Positions 1-11,225 of a stretch of 64,000 bases of DNA are shown here, piece by piece. Numbering within the stretch: the first letter of the stretch is position 1; each line of letters begins with the position of its first letter. The notes under the pieces are model-generated. The model saw nothing but the letters and a program-made list of their open reading frames with translations, was not told the DNA's origin and did no database searches. Both the position numbers and the translations under genes were made by a program. The DNA is from Epiperipatus broadwayi (Eukaryota > Onychophora > Udeonychophora > Euonychophora > Peripatidae), in contig JAQFVV010012545.1 of assembly GCA_028023455.1 (NCBI GenBank), forward strand, positions 2,817,001 through 2,881,000, given 5' to 3'.

Positions 1-1017
1 ATGTGCTCATTATTCCATGATGCTCTTAGATGAGAACTCTCAACTACTTGGCAAATTGATTAATTTATGTAATAATAATAATAATAATAATAAAAAAACA
101 ACAATGAAAATTGGAAAAATTAAACAGGTTTTAATAATTAAAGCTAGATATATATATAAAAGGCTTGATGTTTATTTTGCTTGAATATTGTTTTGTGTAG
201 AAAAAATGATTTTGAATAATTAAAACAAACAAAAAGAGAGAGAGAGAGAGAGGTTAAAGAGAGAATGAGAGTGAGGAAAGAAAATAAATAAAGTTTTATA
301 GATGTAGATTGTGAGGGGTAAAAGTTTTAAATTGAAGAAATGCCAAAAATAGTAAAACTAAAAGCGTTAGATGCACAATTGCGCAGAGATAGAACATTGT
401 GACGATTGCGTTAGAATTTAAGTCATGAAAAAAAAATTAAAAAAAAGGGACGCGGTAAAAAAGATGATAAGCGGAAATGAAGAATCTGTATTCCGTCAGA
501 ATGCAGTAGAAAATATTTAGTGCCTTGCTATAAATATAAAATCAGTCTTTGCATTTTTAAAAAGCTTTTTCGAGTTGTTTTAATTACGTCATAAATATAA
601 AAAGTGCTTTTTGTCTCCCAGTGAAATAATAACTCTGTCATTTGTGTAGGAGGCCGCGTTTCAATAGTTGTTAAATTATAATTGTCTGAGAGGAAAAAAA
701 AAAAAATACTTTGTTTAAGAACAAAAGCAAATTTTTTAAGAATAAAAATATAACATTTATTAAGATTAATCACACATTATTTAACTGTTGGCATTAAAAA
801 AAAAAAAAGTAGGATATTCTGCAAATCTATAATTGTGTGATTCTCTGGGCCAACGAAAATCTATTAGACGCTTTATTTCTTTCACTACCATTTTTTAAGT
901 TAAATAATCTTTAAAACTCCAAATCTATTTATATACTGTACTATTTCCATAGTATTATCTTTATCCATTTAATAACTTTAGTTTAAATTCCGTCTTTTTT
1001 AATTCCTGATTTCTCCT
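1..1017. other. Gene-free AT-rich DNA
   Basis: No coding signal is visible. There is a short AAT run at about 71-92, an AG run at about 235-252 and several A-tracts. Confidence 0.6.
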
Positions 1018-1205
1018 TATACGGAGTCAGGAATCTCTTAGCAACTATGCACAGAGAAACCTGTTAGCCACTTTACCTTCCCTTTCCATTCCCCACCCTA
1101 AGTTTTCTCATATCTTGCACCATCCCATTTCCACAATATAATTATTGTCAACTATATGCCTTTATTTATATCTAAATCCCCCTTATCTTTTCCCAAACCC
1201 AGCGT
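1018..1205 (-). repeat. Dispersed repeat, inverted partner at 37.6 kb
   Basis: The reverse complement of this stretch aligns almost end to end with 37600-37785. Both hold the phrases 'gagattcctgactccgtata', 'ggaatggaaagggaag' and 'gggtttgggaaaa'. The stretch is richer in GC than its surroundings. No tRNA-like boxes or coding frame were seen, so its class is unknown. Confidence 0.7.
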
Positions 1206-3091
1206 AAAAATCAACCCACTTTCTATAGAATCACTTTCCTTACATTTATTCTTCCACAGGATAAGTGCTGACATCTAGGTATTAAAATGCGATATAAGTT
1301 TGACGTTTGAAATTTAATTAGAAACGATTGAAAGTAAAAACAAAAATTTCATCTTATCTTTTAGATTTACAGAATATGCTGCTGCTTATGTTCCTCTTAT
1401 TCATTCAAAAGATAATTTTCATAATGTTGTTGTTATAAAAATAATTCTTCAAATAATTTGTCACATATATATAAATTTATATCTAAATTTATTTTCGTAT
1501 TCATATATATAGTAGTCGCCTTTATGTCCAGGATTTTAAATCCACCACCCTAGTTAATGGTTAGTGGCTGAAGGCAAAAGGTACTAAGAATTCCTGATTG
1601 TGGATCTAGCCTGAAATTCAAGGATAAAATTTTAATTATGTATTTACAACTGCAGATCACTTTCAAATGAAGATCTACTGTTTAATATTAATTGGGACAT
1701 TGTTGGGCTTTGTGAGATTAAAAGAAAATGAAGAGACAACTGATTTAAAAAGGAGACATGTACTTTACAATAAAGGCACAATATTGGAAACACAAATGGA
1801 TTAAAATTTATTATAAATAAAAGTGGAAGAATAATATTATGTAAATTGTTGATATATCAGACAGAGTGACAAGATTAGTTATTCAAATTAATGGAAGATA
1901 CCAAATACAAATAATTTAGATTTATGCCTCTATAAATTCTCATTGTGATAAAGAAATAAATAATATATAAGGATGTACAAAATTGTTTTGGGAGATTTAA
2001 TACTAGAATTGACAAATGATTGAAAGATGAAAGTGCGGTGGGTAAATTTGATTATGGTGGCAAAAATGAATGCAAGCACTAAATTATATTTTGACTAACA
2101 AAAAAATATTATTTCAAAACTGTAATGTTCTTCATAGATTCAACACAGAAAGAGATCATCAGTTAGTGAGATGTATGATACTTTTTAAAACAAAACTAGA
2201 AAGATGAAAACTATTATGTAAGACAATATTCACTATTGGAATTCCAGATTTTCAAAAACATTTAATAAATTTAAATTAAAACTTCCAAATCATTTTAAAT
2301 TATTATCAATTTTTGAAGATGTTTCAGACTTAGCAAAATCAATAAGAAGACAACTAATTTTCTGAGCCACAAGAAAGATAGCTGGAACAAATGCTAAGAC
2401 AAAAAAGAATGTATGAAGAAAAGAAGAATTAGGAACATTAAAAAAATCCATTAAGAAGAAGTGAATCCAGGATTTTATAAAATTGTATATAAAAGTGTTA
2501 ATAATGATATAAAATATATAACTATGAAGTAGTACGCACACAAAAAAAGCCAGAGATGGTGAATAAAAGTCTCAAAAGTATAAAATACATCTTGTTATTG
2601 GAATAAAAGTTATTTCTGCTGGACCTATTATTAAAAAATAAGAGATGTCATTATCAAATGTGTGGCAGAGTTCTACAAAGAATTATGTAGTAATAAAGAA
2701 TAAAAAAATAAAGTATCTCTTATAGTTACTATTTTTTCAGAGTTACCAAGTATTTTCAATGAAGAAGTGAGACATGAAGTTTATGAAGAAGACAAAACTT
2801 GTGAAAATGATGAATTTAATCAATATTTTTAAAATATGTGAAGAAATAGAAAAATTGTAGGCAAAGTCTTATATCAAATAACTAAATGATAAAGGTGTAA
2901 TAGATATTTGGAATAATGCAGTAAGACCATTGATATTTAAGAAAGATGATACAGAAGACAAAATTTCAGACTGAATACTCTTCTATTAGTTCTATAGAAA
3001 ATCTTTATGAAGGTAATTACAACTTGTTTATAATAAATTTTGGATTGTAACCAATCAAAAGAACAAGCTGGATTTAAAAGTGGTTTTAGCA

Positions 3092-3449
3092 TACTAAACA
3101 TTACATGATCACCATTTCTTATGACTGTTCATAACTGTTATTAAAACAGACAAAACTCTACATACAGTAATGCCACTCAGTGCAAGCCAGAGTAATCAAT
3201 GGATGCCAGAAGGCTTGTGCATAAAATCCCTATCTACTGCCTATTCATCCAATAAGATCTACGTGCAGTGCTCTCAGATCCAAGGCTCCTCACTGACAAA
3301 AGCCACAAGCTAAAAACTAATCTGGGGATATTGGATGAGTAGGCACTAGATAGAGATTTTATGCACAAGCCAACCTTCTGGCATCCATTGATTATTTTGA
3401 CTTGCACTGAGTGGCATTACTGTATGGACAGTTTTACCTGTTTTAATAA
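3092..3449 (+). mobile_element. Foldback element, copy 1, nested in LINE A
   Basis: The sequence opens with the leader 'acatgatcaccatttctta'. An arm follows (about 3150-3250) and returns inverted at about 3325-3440. The loop, unlike that of other copies, holds about 75 bp of unrelated sequence. The LINE word 'tggttttagca' stands at 3081-3091 and again at 3450-3460, an 11-bp target duplication. On either side the LINE reverse-transcriptase sequence continues in register with copy B, which proves insertion. Confidence 0.85.
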
Positions 3450-4059
3450 TGGTTTTAGCACAGTTGATTATATCCAAGCATTGAAAGAACTTATACAGAA
3501 AAGCAATAAATACCAGTTGCCATTATTCTTAATTTGCAATGAAAAGACTTTGATTCTATATGCATTTCTTTGGCATATAAAGCATTGAATCATGAAGGTA
3601 TAGACTCCAAATATTGTTACATTCTGAAATATATTTATCAAAATGCAACAGCAATGATAAGTTTCCATAGTGATATTAAAAAGATTAACATTAAGAAGGG
3701 TATATGGCAGGGTGATTCCATATCTTTTAAATCTTTTATTGCAGTTTTACAAGAGATATTTTGTGGATTAAGATCAGAAATTAAGCAAAGGTAAACTATT
3801 TAAGTCATACATTTTCCAGATAACATGGTTGTTTCAGAAAAATTGCAAGAGTTATCAAATGAAAGTAAAAAAGTAGGATTAAAGATAAATGCCAAAAAGA
3901 CTAAATAATATTAGATCATTAATATAAATGGAAACATAATGGATAAAATTTGGATGAAATTTGACATATTAATAAATTGAAATATGCATATGTGCTTGAA
4001 AGGAAATTTTTAGATGTCCTTTTCCAGTTATTATTCATCGATCTAAGACTTGGATACTT

Positions 4060-4452
4060 CACAAGATCACCATTCTTTATGCCTACACAAACTGTTTTTC
4101 ACAGAGGCAAAATTCTCCATGCGGTAGTACCACTCATTGCAAGTCAGAGTAATCAATGGATGCAGGAAGATTTGTGCATAAAATTCCTATCTAGTACTCA
4201 CTCATCCAATATCCCCAATGCAGAAAAGTTTGTGCATAAAATCCTTATCTAGTGTCCACTCATCCAATATCCCCAGACTGGATATTGGATGAGTGGACAC
4301 TAGATAAGGATTTTATGCACAAACTTTTCTGCATTGGGGATATTGGATGAGTGGGTACTAGATAGGAATTTTATGCACAAATCTTCCTGCATCCTTGATT
4401 ACTCTGGCTTGCACTGAGTGGCACTACTGTATGGAGACTTTTGCCTCTGAAA
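4060..4452 (+). mobile_element. Foldback element, copy 2, nested in LINE A
   Basis: This is the most complete copy. The leader is at 4060-4105. A left arm runs to about 4272, and a right arm from about 4275 folds back on it over roughly 170 bp. Each arm contains the block 'gcataaaat...tctagt...cactcatccaatatcccca' twice, so the arm itself holds an internal duplication. The host LINE word 'acttggatactt' is present at 4048-4059 and 4453-4464, a 12-bp target duplication. The 3' end reads 'ttttgcctctga'. Confidence 0.87.
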
Positions 4453-4839
4453 ACTTGGATACTTAAGAGAAATGAAATATAGAGAGAAAGTATGTTAAAC
4501 TTAACAAGGAAAGGTTGACAATGAAATACTTTAGTGAAAGAACAAATAGGTATTACTGAAACTATTCAAAAAATGAAGAGACAAAAATTGAGCTGAGTAA
4601 AAATATTGCTAGAAGAGACAAAAATACCTTGATAGTTGAAGTTTGAAATGGTATTTCAAGGGATTGTAAATGACTTAAAGAGAAAATTTGGTTCATAAAA
4701 TAAAACGAAATTTATAAAGAAAAATTAAATGAAGAATTATTTGTATATTGGAATTTATATACTACTTTTGAAAAGAAAAAGAGGGATAATTATTGATATA
4801 TAGATTCATTAATCAATACATTGAATACAACAATTTTGA

Positions 4840-5600
4840 TTGGAAAAATCTAAACTGTTCTATTAATCATTGGCAATCGATAAATCTTGATGAACTTTTA
4901 GTTTAGAAACTAAATTAATTTAAACATGTTAGTACGTTTTTAAGTAGAGAGATAGAATTGGTACAGCACAGTCTTTAAAATGCTATTGCACATAAATAAG
5001 TTAAAATATAGAACAGTTTATCATACTAATTTTAATCAAATTATTGCCAAATTTATTCTATGGAAGTGAAACTTGGACTTCTATTGCAGTAGCATAAAGA
5101 CACTGGAAAAATTCTGGAAATATAATAGCAAGTTCATAAAACTAATTAATATGTTATTTTCCATGCTGAAGTGATGATGATGAGTGGACTTATTGTAAAG
5201 GCAGATCTTTATGAGGCTCAATATCATATGAAGTGAATGAATGACAGATTGTCTAAAAAAGTATTGTATAATAAAATGGAGAGTGTGTTATTTTGAGAAA
5301 GACAGGCATATTTTAAAAACTACATCAACAAACCCTAAAAAGATGCAACCCTAAATGCATTTATTGGGAAAAGGGATAAAAATATTGGAATGCTATAGTA
5401 AGATTAAGAATAGTTTGCAGCAGAAAAATTTAAAGATAGTATTGCAAGTTATGTGATATACATAGATTCTACTGAAACTGGTGATTTGTTTGTATATTTC
5501 ACAAATTAACTTTTTAATTCTTTGTGTTCCCCTTCAGCCTTTCTTCTTTAATTAGAATGATGGGTGCTAATGATGATGTGGATGATGACAATATGTTGAC
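4840..5600 (+). pseudogene. C-terminal remnant of a second LINE family
   Basis: In shifting frames the + strand reads like the end of a LINE reverse transcriptase. An 'LPNLFYGSETWT' block lies near 5040-5075, followed by stretches resembling 'AQYHMK.MNDRLSKKVLY' and 'KDATLNAF' before the end. The GSETW block and the following HVxRM/KKR-type region are typical of non-LTR polyproteins. The family differs from the RTE copies but matches the remnant at 8960-9450. A GATGATG-rich tail (5565-5590) may be its 3' end. Many stops are present. Confidence 0.55.
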
Positions 5601-5659
5601 AAAACAATTTTATAAAATTGTTTAATGTAATAAAACTTTGTAATTTAAATAAAGTTTAA

Positions 5660-6110
5660 TAAAAGGCCTATGCAAGATGAATCATATAGGGGTTAGCAAA
5701 GTAACTAGAATACCCAGGCCACCCTTTTTAATATGGTACAGAATCATATGTCACACCAAGAGTGCTTGTTATAAGATCAATCATATTGGGTCATATTATT
5801 ATAAGAAAAAAAAGACTTCAACTTCTGTAAGATTTATTGATAAAGAATATAAACCTGTCACTTATGAATCAAAATTGGTTCTTAGAGATTTAATAATATT
5901 TAATTTAGCTGATTGAGAAGTCATGGAGGATGTATAACACTATTCTCATAATTCTCAAACCAATATTTAATCTCATGGACTGTATGAATTGGAGCATTAT
6001 CATCTTGGAAAATGATTATTTTGTATAATGTTAGAGTCAAGGGATAAAAGTGAGCCCAAAATATCAAATATTGTTGTGTTAACATTGTAAATTGAAAAGA
6101 TAAAAATAGA
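5660..6110 (-). pseudogene. Tc1/mariner transposase fragment
   Basis: On the minus strand around 6008-5900 the frame reads 'FQDDNAPIHTVHEIKYWF', then 'ENYENSVIHPP'. This matches the catalytic 'QQDNAPCHT...V..WF' block of Tc1-like DDE transposases, followed by the region that normally reads 'WPSQSPDLNPIE'. The second Asp of the catalytic triad is in that block. The open stretch soon ends and the first Asp region and TIRs were not found. It is a dead fragment with no function. The weak + strand ORF at 5677-5916 is its antisense shadow. Confidence 0.6.
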
Positions 6111-6234
6111 AAGTCCTTAGAGATGGAAAAATAATATCAAACTTTGAGAAAATATGAGACAGCTAAGAGCACCTTGAGTGAAAGATATAATTGTGAGAAA
6201 TGTAAGGTGAAATATATAACTGAATTTTTAATAT

Positions 6235-6310
6235 TTACTAAGGCAATAAACCTTTAAGCATGTGCACTTGAAAATGTGAAGGTAGTGACCTCTACAGGTC
6301 TTAACCACAA
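6235..6310 (+). repeat. Short dispersed repeat, inverted partner at 34.4 kb
   Basis: The stretch 'gtgaaggtagtgacctctac' and the 45 bases before it recur inverted at 34425-34500 ('gacctctagaggtcgctacc' and onward). No further structure is seen. Confidence 0.6.
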
Positions 6311-6513
6311 GCTTACTTCCATAATCAATGTGTGTTAAATAAATTTATAATTACAAGTAGATTTTTAATGACTGTTCTATAGCTGTTTATTTGAAGATAA
6401 ATTCTTAAACTTTTTTGTATGGATTTATATTACATGAAAGAAAATATAAAGTAACTTTGTAATGCAAATTATATTAGTTTGTGCATCATTTTAAACCCAG
6501 AATCATTCTTATG

Positions 6514-6705
6514 AAGGGTCTTATAGTGTATAGGTAGAGCATTTTCCTGCCATGGCTTTTATCCAAGTTTGAATACAGGCTAAGTAAAAATTCTTTTGGA
6601 GAGACTTAGATTTTTTTTCAGGTAGTTGGTCTATAGTCAATCCAGTGAACCATACAACATTAGTTAGTAAATTGGTATCTAGATATTCTTTAAAAACCAG
6701 CTTCA
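6514..6705 (+). mobile_element. tRNA-derived SINE
   Basis: The head carries a pol III box A-like word (TAGTGTATAGG, about 6524-6534) and a degenerate box B (GTTTGAATAC near 6573). A T-rich middle follows, and then the tail 'gttagtaaattggtatcta' near 6663. The same tail occurs in the copies at 33.9, 44.1 and 32.2 kb (minus), which defines one family. The ORF on the opposite strand at 6521-6706 is spurious. Confidence 0.7.
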
Positions 6706-8039
6706 TTCCATAGCAAGAAAAAACCTGTCTTTTTTTGCATTGTTCTCTGTGATGAGGTTATTGGACATTGATCCTGTTTTGCAATGGATTATTTATTAAA
6801 AAGATGGTTTTACATAAACTAAAATTTTCCCCAATTCACAGAGATAAATTCACTGATGAATTGTTTACTTCTAAGTCCAAGTTTTTGTTTTTTAAAATGT
6901 ATATATAATTTTTAAAATTATTTTCACAATCTAAATTTTTTTATACATCAATTGAACAAAATATATCTACTTAATTTCTTACCGATTTCAATAGTTTAAT
7001 GAACACCGTATCATTGTTATTAATATTTTAAAATCCAGATTATGATTAATCTTGACCCTAAAGGTGACCAATCTTGGCTCTAAAAAAGAACAACTTTTGC
7101 CTAAATAAATGTGGCAAAATATATATACTAAACATATAAAAATCATTTATTCAAAGATTTTGATCTCTGAGTACAATAAAATATATTTCGTTTTAATAAT
7201 AACTTTTTTCTGAATAAAGATATCTGAGAAAACTTGAAAAAAAAAGTCGAATACAGGCTGCTGTATTCTTCAATGTAGAATTCCTGGTTGCTTATAGGAT
7301 AGGATATTGCTTTATTAAAAGCTAGATGTAATTTTTGACACAAACACTCTTTTCTGCCTTTCTCTTTTTCTTCTTCAGTCACTTAAGTTATTGTAGGAAC
7401 TGGGCATCTTTTCTTCATCTTATCTTAACTGTGATAATGGAGCTGTGTGTTTATGCAGCTATATTTCTATCCTATATCTGCATATAGTAAATTTCTAAAT
7501 CCAATTCTGTTTTTCTATTTTTTTACTTCAAGACCTCGTGAATTTTAAAAACACTAACAAGTACAGGCTTAGGAGATTATCATGTTGTTAATTGTGTTAT
7601 TTACCTGAGCAGTACAATCACTAGTAGATCAGTTGAAACTGGATTCGGAGATGAGAGTTTTGACTTGCAAAGACTGAATGATTAGGCAGCCTATTTAAGA
7701 ATTTCCTGTCTACTACGGAAGTGGAAGAGTCTAGAAAATGTAATCTAAAATGGCCTATCCCACATAGTCTGGCTAGATTATTGCTCTAGTGCATTACTAA
7801 TTACAATAATAAAAATAACAATAGTAATGACAATATTCATAGTAGTGATAAAGCAGGAAGCAGTGATAGTTCTAAAGATAAGCATTATAAAATTTTTTTT
7901 CTAAGCACAGATACATGGAAAGTTTGAACTTTATATGATACAAAGTCCTTCCTAAGAAGCTGTTAAGAGTTAAGATTTATATACCCTGCTTTCAATGAAA
8001 TTAATCTTTTAAAGAAATTTTTTTTAATAGACCAGTTGG
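6706..8039. other. Gene-free DNA
   Basis: No gene was recognised. The stretch at about 7560-7800 is richer in GC than the rest and may be an old repeat, but no partner was found in the window. A poly-T/A-rich background makes up the remainder. Confidence 0.5.
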
Positions 8040-8205
8040 ATGAATGCAAGTTTTTTTGGGGAAGCCAGATCAGTCAGTGAAAAAGAATGCATTCTGTATA
8101 GTTTAATTTAATATTTTTTTTTATGTGTCAATTGACTGGGAAGCTAACCCAGGCCAGCTGCTTGGAAGACAGTTATTCTAATCACTAGGCCATCAATGCT
8201 TGACT
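8040..8205 (-). mobile_element. tRNA-derived SINE, second family
   Basis: On the minus strand from 8205 the sequence reads 'gatggcctagtgattagaat', a good box A (TGGCCTAGTGA). About 35 bases later comes 'gggttagcttccc', a mutated box B and T-stem. Spacing and order fit a tRNA head. The downstream part, towards 8040, is AT-rich with no clear tail repeat. The body differs from the family at 6.5 kb. Confidence 0.65.
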
Positions 8206-8959
8206 AAATATCTTTTATTATTGGAATTCCTAATTTTATCAATAAAAGGGTAATAGTTTTAAAACTCACCATGCACAATGGTGCTTATTTTATTAGTGTC
8301 TGGGCACCAACCTTACATTCAGAGAATTCAGAAAAGGAAAGCTTTTATTCCTTGTAGAATAGCGTTATTACATCAATACCATTAAAAGACTGAATTTTTC
8401 TTTTTGAAGACTTTGTTAGTACAAATGGTAGTCTGACCAAAAGTTATTGGAAATAATGGGGCTGTAAATTCAATGGTTTATTATGGAATTTTTGTACAAT
8501 ACGTGAATTTTTTTATCACATTTTGTTTAGTGGGGAGGAACTAATATAACAAAATATAAACATTTCCATGATTAAAATAATAGCATTTATATTATAGTTA
8601 GGAGGAAGAATACAAGAGAAGTACACATTACATAAGTGCCTACAATCATAGATTATTGGATAGATTATGGATTAGTGTGCTTTAAGGTTAAAATGCCAGT
8701 TGCATTAAAAATTAGAAATTAGTCCAATCATAATCACAAGAAAATTTAGGTTTATTTTTTAGAAGTATCTTTGAGATATTCTAAACTTCAACATCTAGTA
8801 ATACTCAAATTGTTAATTTGGATCACTAGAACTGCCATATTTTGAAGCATGAAATTCTTTTAATGAATATATTATGAATAGTAGTGAATTTATTTTTGGA
8901 TTTACTAAAAGGAAGAATCATAACTAGTTTCTATGATCTTACTATTAGTGATTTGATTA

Positions 8960-9450
8960 AAAGGAAATGTGTATGATAGAATAATAGATTAAATGTTGAA
9001 CTTCATAATAAATGTAAAGATTTGAAGATAGAAGTTCAAAGACTGATAAAAAGACTTAAAAAAATCATCGGGGAATTACAACTACAGCTTTTATAAAGTT
9101 AAAAGAATATTTAATCATAGGAAATTACTGCAGTTAAATTATCTATGTATAGAGCAGTCATTTTACGTAATTTATTATATGGTAGTGAGGTTTGGATATT
9201 CTATGAATACAATAATATAAAGGTTTTATAAAAGTTCCATTTAAGGATGATCCATAAAATATTAAAAATACAATGGAAAGATCATAAAACCAATAAATAT
9301 CTTCTTCAATTTGCTAGATGTGATACTGTTGAGTCCATTATTGTAAAGTTACATCTTTGTTCAATTGGATATGTAAAACAAATGGCAATGAAAGATTTCA
9401 TAAAATGATATTTTATGATGAATCTGATCATTATTGTTGTGGAAGTTATG
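8960..9450 (+). pseudogene. LINE reverse-transcriptase C-terminal remnant
   Basis: One frame reads 'MYRAVILRNLLYGSEVW' at 9144-9194, then a segment resembling 'KFHLRMIHKILKIQWKDH', and then 'DTVESIIVKLHL..IGYVKQM'. This is the thumb and C-terminal connection of a non-LTR LINE polyprotein ('VYRAVVLPTLLYGSETW...LRWAGHVxRM'). Frameshifts and stops interrupt it. It shares its family with the remnant at 4840-5600. The sequence upstream (8206-8960) shows nothing recognisable. Confidence 0.6.
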
Positions 9451-9920
9451 ATAAAAACAAATAACATTAAATTTAAAAAATATCATTGTGTACTAATTGC
9501 ACATATATTAAGCATTAATTTGTAAAGAATTTTAATTAATATTAAATTACATTTAAATGTATTGCTTTGGGCCGTGACCTCTCTTGCTATAATTTATCTT
9601 GTTTCATATTTTATAAATGCAAACTTATGTATGTAGCTAATACCTATTGACCATTATAATTATGTCATTGAGAACAGTTATGATTACATAATTGCAAAAC
9701 ATAATAAAAGACTTTTGAGGCTTCATAAAATAAAAAAATTATCGACTAAATAAATAAGAAAGTGAAATCCTTTCAGAACGTAACACTAAAAATAATTGTC
9801 AATTTCTAAATTACTAATGTTAATCACAATGTATTTTCTATGATTATTATATATTATCAATACCCTCTAAACATAATAAGAGCTTGGTGTTTTCCTGAAT
9901 CTTTGTGATGATGATGTTTT

Positions 9921-10046
9921 AGTAGTATTTTTATATTGGACTATTTCCATCATCTAATATGAGTATTGAATGTCTTTGGAAAAATTTAACTTTATTTAAA
10001 TTTTCCAAATACATTCAACTGTTAGTAATAGCACATCAAACAGGTT
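9921..10046 (+). repeat. Direct repeat, first copy
   Basis: This stretch is near-identical to 10344-10467, about 420 bp downstream. Both run from 'agtatttttatattgga' through 'ccatcatctaatatg' to 'cacatcaaacaggttaa'. A shorter third copy lies near 18285-18340 ('ttattgaatgtctttaaaaa'). Two direct copies flanking an AT-rich core could be small LTRs or a local duplication. Confidence 0.75.
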
Positions 10047-10343
10047 AATGAAATGTTTTTTTCATTTTTGAGAAAATTTAAACAAAAATAAATTTTCATT
10101 TTATCCCATTAAAACGTTTACTTAGCTTGGATAAACTTTTGCTAAATTTTTATTTTTAATATGCTATTTTTAGTTTTAGATCTTTAATGTGGTCGATTGT
10201 TTCAGTTGAACACGATTTTTTTATGTAAATTTTAATTGTGATATCATATAGTGTTGTATTTTTTTTTAAAAAAGTAATACCCACACTTTATCTCCCTTTG
10301 CTAACAATAATTTCATATTTAGGCTAAAATCAAGCTCTTATTA

Positions 10344-10467
10344 CAGTATTTTTATATTGGACGATATCCATCATCTAATATGCCTATTGAATGTTTTTAG
10401 AAAAATTTGACTTTATTTAAATATTCCAAATACATTCAACTGTTAATAATAACACATCAAACAGGTT
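10344..10467 (+). repeat. Direct repeat, second copy
   Basis: This is the partner of 9921-10046. The 300-bp interval between them holds no coding signal. Confidence 0.75.
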
Positions 10468-11225
10468 AAAAGATCAAGTAATTTGGCTTGGCAGTGCATA
10501 TAGTGCTAAAAATATCCTTTTTAGTCTATAAAAATAAAAATATTAAAAAAATATGAGTTAATCTTTTTTGATAGTTATTTGGAAATGCAAAGAAAAAGAT
10601 ATTCTTAAATATGTTAAAATGATCCATATTTTAAGTTTGTTTCAAATTTGGAATTAAAGTTGCTATTAAAAATATTACAAAAATAAAAGATAAATTAATA
10701 TTTGCTTTTCTTTTTAGATTCATCTTAAAGAAAGAACTAAAAAAGTACATGTTAATTCTGCTTTTTAAAGATGAATTTGTTTTTGATATTATTTGCAAAA
10801 AACTTAAAGTTTTAATGCATAATAAATCTAAATAAATATACAGTATTATGCATCTAATTATCCACAATTTAAACATAATAAATATAAAAAAATTAGAATT
10901 TTATAATTCATATACAACAACATCATCAACAACAACCATTATCAATCCACTGCAGGGTGAAGGTCTCTCCAAGTTCAATCCATCTTCTCTGATCTTTACC
11001 TTCTCTACTCCACATCACCCCTGCACACTTTCTTATTTCATCCCTCCATCACATATGGTCTCTTTCTGGGTCTTTTACAATCTCTTGGAATCCAGTTTAA
11101 GATTTCAATTGTCCATCTATTATCATCTCTTCTAGTAATATGTCCAGCTCAACTCCACTTCAATCTTTTAACTTTTTCAATGAGGTCAGTAACACCTGTT
11201 TGTTCTCTTACCCATACATTGCATT

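Larger units (their letters stand above)
1513..4740 (+). mobile_element. Decayed RTE-type LINE (copy A)
   Basis: This is a badly decayed relative of the LINE at 10.9-14.1 kb, on the opposite strand. Matching blocks run in the same order: the 5' leader (about 1520-1600), the start of the endonuclease ('acaactgcagatcactttca' near 1645), the reverse transcriptase region (about 3060-3080, then 3451-3790 after an insertion), and the conserved C-terminal block (about 4470-4740, with a recognisable 'ARRDKN' and 'GISRDCK'). Stops and frameshifts occur throughout. Two foldback elements are nested inside it at 3092-3449 and 4060-4452. The 5' end is set by where similarity to the other copy stops; the 3' end is approximate. 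Confidence 0.8.

Noticed and set aside
3977-4252. 91-codon + strand ORF
   Set aside because: It runs through the LINE/foldback junction and the foldback leader, so it is a chance frame across an insertion.
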